Of a stretch of DNA of 64,000 nt, positions 18,909 through 29,859 are shown in pieces. Each line of letters opens with the position of its first letter. The first letter of the stretch is position 1. The notes under the pieces were generated by a model, which saw only the letters and a list, made by a program, of their open reading frames with translations, made no database searches and was not told the origin of the DNA. Source of the stretch: Polytrichum commune (taxonomy: Eukaryota; Streptophyta; Polytrichopsida; Polytrichales; Polytrichaceae); assembly GCA_950295325.1 (NCBI GenBank), contig OX485804.1:3100001-3164000 (forward strand), given 5' to 3'. The translations under genes were made by a program, and so were the position numbers.

Positions 18909-19745
18909 AAATCATCTACATCCATCCGCATCAAATATAGAGTCTTTGATCTCCTCTTTGCAACCTTTGATAGATATATCATCCACAAAAGGAATGGTCT
19001 TCTAAGGTACAAATTCCCTCATGATTCTGTTCATGACACTTTGCATATGAGCCACTGAGTTAGTGGCACCTTGAGGCAACGTACACATTCTCATAAGTCC
19101 CAATGGTGTCTTCATGGTTGTTAAATTCCTATTTTCCGATGCAAACTGAAATTGATCATAACCTGAGTAGAGACTTCCAATGGAATAGATTGCATGTCTC
19201 ACAAACGCCTCAGCAATCTCATCTACAAGCGGTTCTGATCCTTTGTTTCTAATTGTCACCTTGTTGGTTGGCTGCATGTCTTGGATAAATCTCAAAGCTC
19301 CAGACATCTTCGGCACTGTGAACCAACGATTGGAATATAGGACCAAAGATGGTTCCAATATTCCCATCTGCAACTTATCCTTCAACAGATTAACCAACTT
19401 AGGTAGCAAGGCTCTTGATACATGAATTGGCTTTAAATCCTAAGGCATATGTGGAATAGTGAAAATAACCATTGGAACAACAATCTTTGAATTAACACAT
19501 CCAATCTCATCCGGTGAAGAAGCAAAAACCTTACCATGCCTAAAGATCATTTCTTGGACATTTTTCTTCTCAGTTTCATTCAAAACCTCATTCCCTCCAA
19601 TCTTCAGTTTGGCCAATGTTTCTTCTGTAAACTTGTATCTAATATGTCTTATCCCCCACAATCTAGGTTCTTCTTCAGCCTTCTTGATATGATCTTCAGA
19701 GTCCGTTGGGAGTTGTCTTGCCACTGGCTTCATCTTCTTAGCCAC
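18909..19745 (-). pseudogene. Gypsy reverse transcriptase, fragmented
   Basis: Three open pieces cover the fingers and palm: 19,440-19,745 (linker), 19,002-19,409 and the stretch to 18,909. Visible blocks are NRWFTVPKMSGALRFIQDMQ, YSIGSLYSGYDQFQFA, TPLGLMRMCTLPQGATNS and PFVDDISIKG; the FVDD catalytic motif lies at 18,978-18,989. Stops lie just before PFVDD (near 18,999-19,001) and about 20 codons after it. The first catalytic Asp expected before LYSGYDQF is Ser here. Confidence 0.85.
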
Positions 19746-20245
19746 AGTTTTATACTAAGTGTTCACCATTGCCTCAATTTTCAAGTCATAACTCCCAACC
19801 ATCGTTGATTCCATATCAAATTTTAAAAATCTCTTCATACAACCCAATTGAATTAATCTCCACCACTAATTGGATACACGATGTGACCTCTCCTTGCAAA
19901 CTCTCTAAAACTCGTAAAACATCATCTGAAAATCTTTCTTTTCTAATAATTCCATAAATACACTCATCATTCAAAATCACACCAACTCTTTTTAGTTTTT
20001 TTATGGATCTTCGATATGTAGAATCCAAATTCTCTACCTTCTGAAAACTTACAAATCCTTCCTCTCCTAAATTCCAAATATTATAATTATTTCTTTGTAC
20101 ATTAGGGTTTGTTATACTAGAAAACTCCTTTGCACCCGTGGTACATCATCCTCCACGTGTGTAATCTAAAAATCCAAAACATTATCATGCTTAAAAACCA
20201 TAGGAGAATCTCTAAGTTGATCCCTATACCTCTCATGATCTGGCC

Positions 20246-20924
20246 TCACGGTAAGAAATTGGATTGACCTTCTTCCATCAAGACTACGAATCTTGGCATA
20301 CTATGAACCATCATCAAAAACCTTGGTCTCCATCCTTGTTGCAGTGATGTATGGTTGTCCCAAGATGGTTTGATAACTTCTTTGACTTTGCACAAAGAAA
20401 TTTTGCTCCACCTCCACGTCTCCAATTTTAATACCCACTGCTGGACATGCTCCATAAAGGCTATCTCTTCCATCGTTGGCAGCTCTCAATACCCATCCAT
20501 GGTTGGTATCAATTGGCCATTTACATTTCTCATAAATCTTCTTGGACACAATATTGATCTCAGAGTCATGATCGATCAATGCTAAGATTGGCTCTCCAAG
20601 GCCTCCAATTTTCACACGTGCTTCTGGAGTAGCTCTTGCCCAAAAGGGACGAGTATAAATTGTCCACACATCACCATCACCCCTCCAATTTGTATCAATT
20701 CCACATTGTGTTACTTGTACTTCCATTACAACCTCATTTGCTTGGCTCTCATCAGTTTTCCCTTCCTCCACATTGCTCTTCAAATAAATAATTTTTCGTT
20801 CATTGATATTGTCACTACTGCCCTTACTATCACATCTTAAGGCAAACATCTGTCCAATCTCATCATCTTCTTTTTTCGTAACTATACTATCTAATGCCTC
20901 CACCATCATTGTTTCTACTGTCAT
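20246..20924 (-). pseudogene. Gypsy aspartic protease region
   Basis: The 207-codon piece carries ARATPEARVKIGGLGEPILALIDHDSEINIVSKKIYEKC. The retropepsin active site is normally Asp-(Ser/Thr)-Gly; here it reads Asp-His-Asp-Ser, and the relatives I know of this type read Asp-His-Gly-Ser, so a Gly-to-Asp change is likely. The flap-like segment GVGIKIGDVEVEQNFFVQ and ILGQPYITATRM follow, matching the ILG(Q/M)P block of these proteases. A frameshift at about 20,300 moves the frame for the last residues. Confidence 0.75.
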
Positions 20925-21653
20925 TTATCTCTTCTTCTTTATCACATCAATGATAAGCTCATGAAATCCTTTCTTGGCAATACCAAGAACTTCTCTTAGA
21001 GTAAATTCAATCTTGGCATCTAAAAGTTTCTCCTCCAAAATACCTTTCAAATCAACTGAAGATTCAATATCATATTGGAGTTTGTAGGCCGGTGTCTTAC
21101 CCTTTCCCTTGGTATTGTCTCCCTCTTTAGTTCCTTTGCTATTATTCATCCTCTCCTCTCATTTCTCCTTTGGTAATGAAAAATCAGTTCCATGTCGTGT
21201 AGTAGATTCTGGTCTTGGTGCATGTCTCTGCCTTGTGTTGTTTGCAGGTTCATCTTCTAGAATAATTTTCCCATCTCTTAGTGATTTTCTTTTGTTAGTT
21301 GGTTCGTGTGCCTCTTCTTCTTCTCCACTTATTCCTCTTTTGACCACCACTGATGCATCAAAAGGGTTTTTCTCTCCATGCTCACTCATCAAATATGCTT
21401 TGATGGTGGTCGCATCAACTGGATCATCCCACCCAGTCAAACTCCTTATGGTTTGTGCTCCTCTCACCATCACTTCTCTAGGGACATGCGTAGCTGTTTT
21501 CATTTTGTTCTCAGCCCCAATTGTAAAAGATTCAACCTCCTTACCACGTGATAAATTATTCCTTCCCAATTTATCATCCATCAATTTTTTCATGCCTCAT
21601 TTCCCAAAATTAGTGTCTAGAGGCTCATCTATTGCAGTATCTCTAATTCTACC
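20925..21653 (-). pseudogene. Gypsy gag-protease linker
   Basis: Two open pieces (20,925-21,149 and 21,159-21,593) encode a Lys/Glu/Ser-rich linker (MNNSKGTKEGDNTKGKGK, KLLDAKIEFTLREVLGIAKKGFHELI). The second piece includes VMVRGAQTIRSLTGWDDP. Such linkers sit between the CCHC knuckle and the protease in this Gypsy group. Stops separate the pieces from each other and from the gag above. Confidence 0.65.
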
Positions 21654-22635
21654 TTATTTAAAGGTAACAATACCACTCTTTATGGCATCAACATACGACC
21701 CACAATCACCTCGTTTGTGATTTTGGTCATCACACCAAATACATCGCATCACAAATCCCTTTTGGCCTTCACTGGGTCGTGAAGAGCATGACTTTGTGCC
21801 TTTTGTCAAAACACCCATCTCCACCTTCAGCTCTCTCATGCCTCTCATTAACTCCTCGAGGGTTCCTTCATCTAAGGTTTTACCCTTCGAAAATGTTGAC
21901 GGACTAGAAGGCGGCAAAGTCGTCGCAGGAGCCTTCACATCGATTCTTGACGTTGGTTCCATTCTTCCTCCTAATCCTCTAGTTTTTACCCGTTGTTGTT
22001 TAGCCACAAGAGTCATTGTTTATCTCCACCCTCTTCCAATCATTTGTAAACCCACCTTCAGTGTTTCTATCCCCTAGAAGCAAAAGAAGCCTATCATGTA
22101 GTGCACTATCAGTCGCTTGCAAAAATAGCTCCACCTTTCTTGTCTCAAGAAGACGCCTCTGTGCCAACAACAACTGTGTGTATTTTCTCTCAAACTCTTT
22201 CAACAACTCACTTGGACCCATCTCACTCCTTGGCTGCTGCTCCACCCAATCAAGAAAAGACTTTTTACTCATCCTCTCATAATCTTCATCAAAATATTCA
22301 TCTCTCAAACGCTCTTCAAATGTAGCCCAAGACGTCACATTTGCATCCTCTCGAATCTCTTGGATTCTCTTACGAATTTTGGGAACCACGAAAAATGTTT
22401 GCATCATACGACCCTCTTCTACTTGATGCACCTCAAACTCACATACATATGCCCTCAAGAAACTTGTAATATTTTTCCCTTCAAATCTACCAACTTTATC
22501 AACAACACCTTTGAGGGCTTTTGTAGCCTCATGACTGCCATAACTTCTTCTATTCTGCTCCATAAACATGGCCAGTGCTCCTAAAACATCTTCCATGTTT
22601 TGTCTCCCTCCCCTAGCGTCTTCATTCTCCCCCAT
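21654..22635 (-). pseudogene. Gypsy gag with CCHC knuckle
   Basis: ATG at 22,635 opens 211 codons of a retrotransposon gag domain (FEGKNITSFLRAYVCEFEVH, SWATFEERLRDEYF, LLKEFERKYTQLL, ETRKVELFLQATDS). After a stop at 22,000-22,002 another frame (21,654-22,016) continues with a Pro/Ser linker and a zinc knuckle CIWCDDQNHKRGDC (21,702-21,743) that fits C-x2-C-x4-H-x4-C. Gag packages the RNA genome; this copy is frameshifted. Confidence 0.8.
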
Positions 22636-22691
22636 TATGCCCTAACCAATCTAGTTGCCCCAAAGCGGCTCTCAGTAGAAGCACCAAAAAT

Positions 22692-23150
22692 GTCAGATAG
22701 AGAACTTAGCTAGGGGAAAACGCAGGGTTCCTAGCTGCAACTAGAATAAGTTAAGGATGGGGAAAATCAAACTTAAAACTTGACAAAAACATGAGAGTAT
22801 GGAAACTGTTTGAGGAAAGAGAAGACTTCCTCTTTCCCATCTTTATATATTCATTTGCATTTTAGACATCCATACACCTAACTTAAGACAACTCACCTTC
22901 TCTTTAGCAACTTCCTATAGATAACTCTCAACTATCTAACTCTTAACTACTAACTTAAGATAACTCACTATCTTCTAAGCAACTTTCTATAGATAACTAC
23001 CAATCAACTAACTTTTAACTATTAAATTAAGACAACTCTCTATCTTCTAAGAAACTTTCAATGAATAACTATCAACTATTTAACTTTACACAATCCACTA
23101 TCCAAAGACAACTAGGTGATTACTCATAACCTTCCCTTCTACTATCTATT
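22692..23150 (-). repeat. Probable 5' LTR of the Gypsy element
   Basis: Directly upstream of the gag leader, the minus strand reads ...CTATCTGACA then TTTTTGGTGCTTCTACTGAG. TG..ACA is a usual LTR end and the second part lies where a primer binding site should be, though I cannot match it to a known tRNA 3' end. A TATA-like ATATAAAG is present at about 22,843-22,850 (minus). The outer LTR end is not exact; about 23,150 is where poly-T and unrelated sequence start. No second LTR exists to confirm it. Confidence 0.4.
22882..23097 (-). repeat. 72-bp tandem repeat, 3 copies, in the LTR
   Basis: Units start CTTAAGACAACTCACC (22,882), CTTAAGATAACTCACT (22,954) and ATTAAGACAACTCTCT (23,026). The period is exactly 72 bp with about 15-25% divergence. 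They lie upstream of the TATA-like box in the minus-strand sense, where LTR enhancers often sit. Confidence 0.85.
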
Positions 23151-23160
23151 CTATGAAATC

Positions 23161-23229
23161 AAACTATTTTTTTATTTTTTTATTTTTTGTAAAAGTTTGC
23201 TTCACAACATGAAAAAGTTTGCTTCACGA
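23161..23229. other. AT-rich junction
   Basis: T-rich linker with two TTTATTTTTTTAT-like runs between the Gypsy LTR and the second transposon remnant. Two short direct copies of AGTTTGCTTCAC (about 23,194 and 23,216) are seen. Confidence 0.4.
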
Positions 23230-23258
23230 CAACGTGGTGTATATGACGAATTCAAAAA

Positions 23259-23561
23259 ATGAAATGGAAGGTAGATACAAGGAGGGGAAGTTGCAGGCAT
23301 CCCATTGACCGTCTCAATCGGGAGGTGAACAAAGGTAAATAAACAAGTATTGCCGGAACCGGTTTTATGGTCTATCTTAATTATTTTAGAAAAGTCCCTG
23401 GACACTTCAAATTCAAATTTGACCACTCGGATTCTATTTGGGTTGATGTAGATAGCATAATTTGCACAGTGACTATGTCATTTGATGTAAAGAGGGATGT
23501 CTTTGAGCTTGATCCGGTTGATAAGACTTCCTTGAATGAGTTTGTTGAGAAATCTACATGA
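23259..23561 (+). pseudogene. Transposase C-terminal fragment (relative of 14,291-15,226)
   Basis: The frame reads GSCRHPIDRLNRE, a TAA at 23,330-23,332, then a run ending YLNYFRKVPGHFKFKFD...WVDVDSI...LNEFVEKST and a stop at 23,559-23,561. It aligns along its length with the 7-kb element tail (GVCRYPLDLLNRS, LLNWFKRAPGRNKFKYD, WIDLDSV, LDEFVSQNS), about 45% identical by eye. Conservation of this tail between diverged copies supports a function for it in the transposase. Confidence 0.7.
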
Positions 23562-24739
23562 AATTGATATCGATGTAGGATATTGGTTGTGACCCTATAC
23601 CCATACCACAAAATAACTATTTTTTTTTTCTAGTGTACAAATTATGAATGATTATTGTGGAAAATGTTTTCTAAGTTAGTAGGTGTTATTTAATCTATAT
23701 GAAATTCTCTTGCTTCATTCAAATATGTCATTTATTAAGGAGCATTGGATGGTTGAAGTGATAAGCATGTATTCGTCTTTTCAAATGCATGAAGATGATG
23801 AGTTAACTCTCAATCCAAATTCGGAGGAAGTTAGGTACTATGTACTCCTAAACCTTAAATTTGCACATTTTCTTGTTATTTGGTCTTGAATAGATTTTTG
23901 AATGAGCATCTTCAATCGATTGGTGTTCTACAACATTTGGCAACCTCACCATGGTAGACTCGGAGGATTGCGCTTTGCCTTGGAGGAAGACATGTTGGAG
24001 TGGTTAGAGACTTTGAAGGTTGTCCGCCTCATGCCAAGAATTAGTTTTAGTTATTCGTCATCATTGGTGTTAAACCTCTCCAAAAAAATTTAGTCTTATC
24101 ATGACATTGTAGAGGATATTGACATGTACCTTAACATATATTGGAGGGTGCATAGTTTTATTCTAACCCTCCACATTGTAAATATTTGGTACAAGGTTGA
24201 ATGTATTTGTGAACACAATTAATTAAAGTAAATATTTTCAATTTTGTATTTAGCTTTCTTTCATTTGAATGCAATATTTTGTTTTGGAGTATATAGTTGT
24301 GTAAATTTTCATGTCTTGTGATAATTGATTGTAATTCTTGTTTTGTTCTATTCGCGTTTACAACTTGTTTATGTTAGCTTGTACATTTTGTTATCTCCAT
24401 GTTTATTGGTTGTGTTTTGAATGAGACTTTGAATGGTTTAGCATTGGTATAACTAATTAAAACCAATTGAATGACAAGATGGAAGGTATGGGATGTTTGT
24501 TGCTAACATAGTCCATTTTGCAATGCTATAGTATTCCGTCCACTATTTGGTACTTGTACGATTTATTAAAAAAAATATGGTGCCAAAAAATAGCCTATCT
24601 AAATAATTACAAATAAATATAGGGTGCTAAAAAATACGTCAAAGTAGCTTTATATCTACAAATAGGGAGGAAAAAAATATTGAGAGGTGCATAAATATCC
24701 CCCCATAAAATACCCCATTATCACACGTGGTTACAAAAT
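23562..24739 (+). other. 3' non-coding part of the second transposon remnant
   Basis: AT-rich, with a few short ORFs that resemble nothing known (for example 23,902-24,093). Repeated words GGTGC(C/T)AAAAAATA occur at 24,580 and 24,632. No gene is supported. Confidence 0.4.
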
Positions 24740-24763
24740 GTAAGGGGGTGTGATCCCCCCGGG

Positions 24764-25689
24764 CCCCCATGCAACCATTTAAAACATAAGTCGCATGGTT
24801 TATCATAGATACAAATACAAAATACCCAAAAGCGACCCCCTTAGACTCTCACAATACACACTCCCCAACACCATCCTTGAGCACATCACGCACTCCTATT
24901 TCTCGTCGCCAGTAACATGCCCTACCACACGTAGACAATTTTCTTCCCATTTCCCCGGGATAGAGTGTTCGGGTCAATAGGAACAACGTTCCAACACAAA
25001 TGGAAAGGGAATGGATACGCCCACCCACATACACAAAACGAAGCCAAACAAACCCTCCACTAGGCAAGACTTGCAACCAAAAACAACCCAGACACAGTTG
25101 CAATACTCGTAATAACAGACCCAAACCGGTACCACAATCTTAACCCCCACGATGGCCCCTTCCTAGATTCACACGTTTTCACACACTTCAAGGATGATAC
25201 CATCATATACGACAAACCAACAATACCACCAAAATTATGAATCGAACCAAGAACAGAAAGCCGTGCCATCCGTATATTATGCATACACCACAAGAGTACA
25301 ACCATTGGATCAAGGGATTATACCCACCAAATGGACGTCATTGCTAACATCCTACAAATACCAGCAATGTTCACCAAAATTACACCACCTACACCAATAA
25401 ACACCCCAGTAAACCGTAGTATGACATGGTCTAAACTCATATACCCCCCCCCCACCCACCTATCACCCAAACCATCGATACTCCACTAATCACCAACCTA
25501 GACAGATGTGTACCCCTCAAATACCAACCGGAATTTTGTTATTACACATACGGGTTATTCAAACCGCCTGAAGAAACGACTCAAGGACACTAGAAACGAG
25601 AAAAGGCAGGATATGGCATATACAACCCCTTCAAAATTCTCAGGATTGAAGAAAGGCTATTGGGGTTACAAAACATATTACGAGCAAAA
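24764..25689 (+). other. Unassigned stretch, probably the 5' part of the next LINE
   Basis: C-rich on the plus strand with many stops in all frames. It runs into the RNase H-bearing LINE remnant without a visible break, so it may be its decayed reverse transcriptase, but no RT motif could be read. A C-run at 25,443-25,453 is present. Confidence 0.3.
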
Positions 25690-26940
25690 TTGATGGCTAT
25701 ACACCACACCCTCCATCTCCTCACCACTACATATCGTGATGAACCATCATATAAATTCACAAACTGCCCCAATGTCCTATACCTACTAAATACACAAATC
25801 AAACACCCAACCATGCATAACAGTCACCCAAATAAAAATATACTTGAATCTATGATTAAAATGTTATAATCCCACACACAAACCACGCTACAATCCCGAA
25901 GACAAACCACCACACTTCATAAAGTCAAAGCCCACATGAACACAAATGGTAACGAGCAAGCTGACACACTAACCAAACTGGGTTGCGAACTAGACCATAA
26001 AGATGCCATAGCAACATACGAACATGCACACCCTACACCATACTACCTCCAAAAATATTGGTGGCACTCAATGCAAGAATCACCAGAGAAAGGCCCCATT
26101 CGGCACCTTGGTAAATACGTCCTTAAACATAATAAAAAGCATAACCTAGAAATTTTAGCAAACCAAACACACCAACTACATAAATGGCTCGACAACAAAG
26201 ATATCAACAAGGTATTATCATATGACTTTTGGGAAACCCTACCGTTACAAATAACCAAAAAACGTGCCTAGTCTAATTCCGAATTGGGCAGTATATGGGA
26301 CATGCTCAGAAACAACTCTTCTTTGGTAGAGAAACATAGCCACCAAATACATGCCTTATTTGTAACTCATTAGATGCAGATACATGGTTACATGTACTCC
26401 TTAAATGCACACAACAACACATTTATGCACTAATCACAAAAAGGCATAACAAAGTTGTATGGGAAATACGTAAACTTCTCATTTCAAACAAAATATCAAG
26501 GCATTACACACTTATAAACGCATGCACATAAGAAAACAAAGTACCAACATGGCTATTGCCGTGCACATGTGGTACCCAAAGGTGCCATTGCAACGCCAGA
26601 TTAAAACCTGACACGTTGTGTACCATAGGTCACCCATACAATTATCCGCCACTGGAAGCCCCTACACCATATTTCATCATACAGTTTATAAAATTTGCAT
26701 ATTGCAACGACAAGTTCACTGCAAAAACTCGAGAGAGAAAAACCACAAAATATCAAACGCTCATCAACAATGTCGAATTTAGAGGATGCAATGTAGCACC
26801 ACTTATGGTCTTAGTCGAAGGTGCAAGAGCCACAACTCACATCCCATCAATGAAAGAACTAGAAACAAAACTTAAACTCCCTACCATGAAAATCAAAAAC
26901 ACATTTAAACAAATCAACATAATTGCCATATAATATGCAC
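25690..26940 (+). pseudogene. LINE RNase H and C-terminal region, decayed
   Basis: Frame 1 reads AKLMAIHHTLHLL, FTNCPNVLYLLNT, a TAA near 25,868, then VKAHMNTNGNEQADTLTKLG, the order of a plant LINE ribonuclease H domain. The Glu expected in A-E-L-x-A-I is Lys and the Asp expected in F-T-D-C is Asn; the later His/Asp (VKAH, EQAD) remain. A Cys/His-rich region follows in shifted frames (WLLPCTCGTQRCHCNARLK). The domain removes RNA from the RNA-DNA hybrid in LINE insertion; this copy is inactive. Confidence 0.6.
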
Positions 26941-27637
26941 ATTTGATATTAGTATATAAAAGGTGGCTAGAAAATAGACAACCCATCACAGACCTACACA
27001 AGTTGACATAACTAAACACTTACAAACCCAATATACCCCTCCCCTTAGTAGTGCCACAATGACAACCGCTACTGTAGGTCACATATTACAATCACTACTG
27101 TAGGTTACCGGTAAAGGCTATTGTCACTAATGTAGTGTCTACTCCTTGCAAAGGGTGAAGTATTTTTACATCTAACACCATCACCCTAGGGTGTGGCCAA
27201 GGATGTTTTACGAACATACACTTTGTTCTCTTCTTCTTCTTCTTAGAACGACCTAGTTCCTACGGGATCCGTGCACTTTTTACAATGAGATATATAGTTG
27301 CCACTACTTTGACACAATCACTCATATGGAACTTGTCACTCTTTCACCTCTCCAGCATACTTCATGTCCAAAAGACTTCTAAGTTTTAGCAAATTCTTGA
27401 AGAGAAAAAAATGAAAAAAATGAAAAAAAACAAGAAAAACCTCGGGTAATCAAAATAAAAGCTACATTTGTTTATAAAAGTAATCGAAAAGTATTCAATT
27501 ATTTTATAGAGGATTGTAGATATAAAGGAGGTTGGGAAAGAGGATTGATATTTTGTTCTTCTAATGTACAGTGTGTTTTGTGTGATTGCTACTTCAAATG
27601 CTCTCAATAAAGTCTTCACATTTCTCCCCCATTTGCG
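26941..27637. other. Gene-free stretch
   Basis: Imperfect repeats built on CTACTGTAGGT(C/T)AC occur at 27,070-27,110. A TTC run lies at 27,229-27,243. Nothing coding is supported. Confidence 0.4.
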
Positions 27638-28207
27638 TTCATATGAGTTACGACTCCAATATCAAATACATTTCTATTATGTTGAACATGTAATTATATT
27701 TATGGCGTCAAGGTTATTATATAATGTTGAATGAGGTTATCTATCAATGTTTCAACTATAGCCATCTACATCGTTAACCCAATAAAACCAACTCTACGTA
27801 TCCTAGCACCGCTATTGTGAAGGGCTTTCACCACGACACAAATGAAAATATTAGCTTGGTCTATTGATAATAACAAATTGTTTACAATTTAAGTTGCAAA
27901 TTGCAAAATCATGATTTAGAATGTAATTATTGTCAATTTACAATCTGCACTTCAAAATGTAAATAATATTATATTATCAATAGACCGAATTAATATTTTC
28001 ATTAGTGTCGTGGTGAATGCCCTTCACAATAGCAATGCTAAGATATGTAGATTTGGTTTTTTGGGGGGTGAAGATGTACATGGGTATATCTGAACCCTTG
28101 GTAGACAACCCCATTCAACATTACATAATAATTGGAATGCCATAAATAGAATTACACGTATAACATAATAAAAATATATTTGATACTGGAGTTGTAACTC
28201 ATATGGA
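27638..28207. repeat. 570-bp long inverted repeat (foldback element)
   Basis: The left arm starts TTCATATGAGTTACGACTCC and the right arm, read on the minus strand from 28,207, starts TCCATATGAGTTACAACTCC. Arms stay alignable to the centre near 27,922 with roughly 15-20% mismatch and small indels. The best block is CTATTGTGAAGGGC / CACCACGACAC...ATGAAAATATTA (27,811-27,852, paired with 27,993-28,034). No ORF. A transcript would fold into one long hairpin. No target duplication was found. Confidence 0.85.
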
Positions 28208-28803
28208 CACCACAATTCTCTTCACCTTTGCAAAGAGTTGATCAAAGGCAAACTCAAACACCACCTTCAAAGTAAGCCTAAACTCTAAGCATTCATGTTG
28301 TGCATTCACATACGCACGGTGGTTTATCAATGTATCACCACCAACCTAAGATCCATCCCAAGTTGCCATGCATATCAAAGATAACAAAGAATATGTGTTA
28401 TATAATATATATTCTTGAAATATCTTACTATTTCATGAGATTAAAACTAAATTTTATCAAACGATCACAAACCTATGAACACCCAAATTAGCTAATCCAA
28501 ACATTGTTTCAAGGTATATTATATAATATCTCACGACCTCTTGAGAGATTTGTTGTGTTGACAAATTCATGCTTGTAAAGATAGTTGAGTTGTCGCCACA
28601 TGCCACACTACTTGCATAGTCATGCCCTCCTAGTTGCAAGAAAATTCAAAACTAACATCTCCACTGCCCACATAGTTTTGAACTCAACATATTTAAAATT
28701 GAATTAGACCTTGTGATTCACTCTAGAAGGTTGCACATATCAAAACAATGTTTAATTCTTCTATCTTTAGTACGATGGACCTTAAATTGTTTCATCCATA
28801 TTT
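28208..28803. other. Gene-free stretch
   Basis: AT-rich, stops in all frames, no motif. A related pair of ATATTATATAATAT-like words lies near 28,400 and 28,515. Confidence 0.4.
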
Positions 28804-29181
28804 TTAAACATGAAACCAACACAATAATAATTGCATTTGAATTTGCTCACCTCCGATGATGTTCTTTGCCCAATACCACAAATCATTATTAATTCCAAAT
28901 GTGAAAGTGTTAAGCTTTGTTTCATTTTTATCAATCACTATTGTCTTGGGTTTGATACGTCCCATTCTCTCAAACACCGCCCTCAAAGTTATCCCTAACG
29001 CTATTGCCTCATGACCTTTTTGGTAATCTTGAAAATAAAGCATAAGAAAATTGGGCATACTATATATGTGGTTGTTAGGACACATTGCAATATATAGTGG
29101 TAACCCATATTGGTTGCCCTTAAATGCATTGTCAATCGTCCAAATCAAATTCAATGTAATTTGAATTGCAAACTCTAGCAA
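28804..29181 (-). pseudogene. Mutator-like (MULE) transposase fragment
   Basis: The minus strand reads IWTIDNAFKGNQYGLPLYIAMCPNNH, then GITLRAVFERMGRIKPKTIVIDKNETKLNTF, INNDLWYWAKNIIGGEQIQ and LLLCWFHV. The D-x2-F-K-x-N-x-Y-G-L-P, IVIDKNE and C-W-x-H blocks fit the order of MULE transposase cores (first Asp, second Asp, then the C-x-x-H box). The downstream half with the catalytic Glu is not readable. A further piece of the same element may lie upstream at 29,643-29,858, with unconvincing sequence. No TIRs found. Confidence 0.5.
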
Positions 29182-29243
29182 CCAATCAGTCTATACAATT
29201 AACACAAGTAGACATCACTTTGGGTCTTCATTGTTATGATTGT

Positions 29244-29246
<3 letters not shown>

Positions 29247-29326
<80 letters not shown>
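29247..29326. repeat. (CT)n(CA)n compound microsatellite
   Basis: About 25 CT units followed by about 15 CA units. A simple-sequence repeat with no other meaning visible. Confidence 0.95.
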
Positions 29327-29329
<3 letters not shown>

Positions 29330-29859
29330 TATTTTGCTTTAATAAACATCACCGTATATTTTATCGCACCACCTTTTTTCACGTGGAAAGTCATCCACCC
29401 TTGCCCCATTTTGGATCCACTCTGTTGATAATCAAATGCTAGAACATGTTGATTCACCCAAAATCTAATAATCAGTAGTAAATATACCTTTGCAATGAAA
29501 ACATTGGTTTTGCATTAGCCATTGTCAACAAAAACTCTATGGGCCCACATTTCATCACCCAATGCCATAATAGGCTTTCCAACACCGAAAAAACATGAAT
29601 GGTCCATCAAAACATCCCAATGCATGATGTCGCTCAACATCATTAATTAGAAGATGTTCTCATTTTCTTGTGTAATGCATGTAGTTTCATGAGCAATATG
29701 TGAAAAATAGGTTTGAAAGTCTTTCGTGTCATCCTCAACAAAATAATCCAACACCTTCTATCCTTCAACATATGTACAGACCTTTTGTGCAACCCATTCA
29801 ACAAAGTTATCGTCCACATTACTTGCTTTTGCTTTCGAGCATCAAAAATTATAAACAAT

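Larger units (their letters stand above)
17247..23160 (-). mobile_element. Ty3/Gypsy retrotransposon, antisense, degraded
   Basis: Minus-strand order from 22,635 downward is gag with a CCHC knuckle, an aspartic protease, reverse transcriptase, RNase H and integrase, which is the Ty3/Gypsy order. At least ten breaks (stops and frameshifts) separate the open pieces. A probable LTR lies at about 22,692-23,150. The integrase is cut near 17,247, where the gag-like gene begins, so the 3' end and one LTR are missing. Several catalytic residues are replaced. All products are inactive. Confidence 0.85.
23230..24763 (+). mobile_element. 3' remnant of a second transposon related to the 7-kb element
   Basis: This piece holds the C-terminal end of the same transposase family and a right end that resembles the right end of the 7-kb element. 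Read on the minus strand from 24,763 it begins CCCGGGGGGATCACACC and then has CACGTGTGATAATGGGGTAT, to compare with ACGTGAGACCAAAGGGTAT of the 7-kb element. The left part is missing: the Gypsy LTR lies at the break. Subterminal words ATAGGGTGC and AATACCCCAT are present. It is clearly more decayed than the 7-kb element. Confidence 0.65.

Noticed and set aside
29236-29442. Ser-Leu/Thr-His repeat ORF
   Set aside because: Translation of a CT/CA microsatellite.
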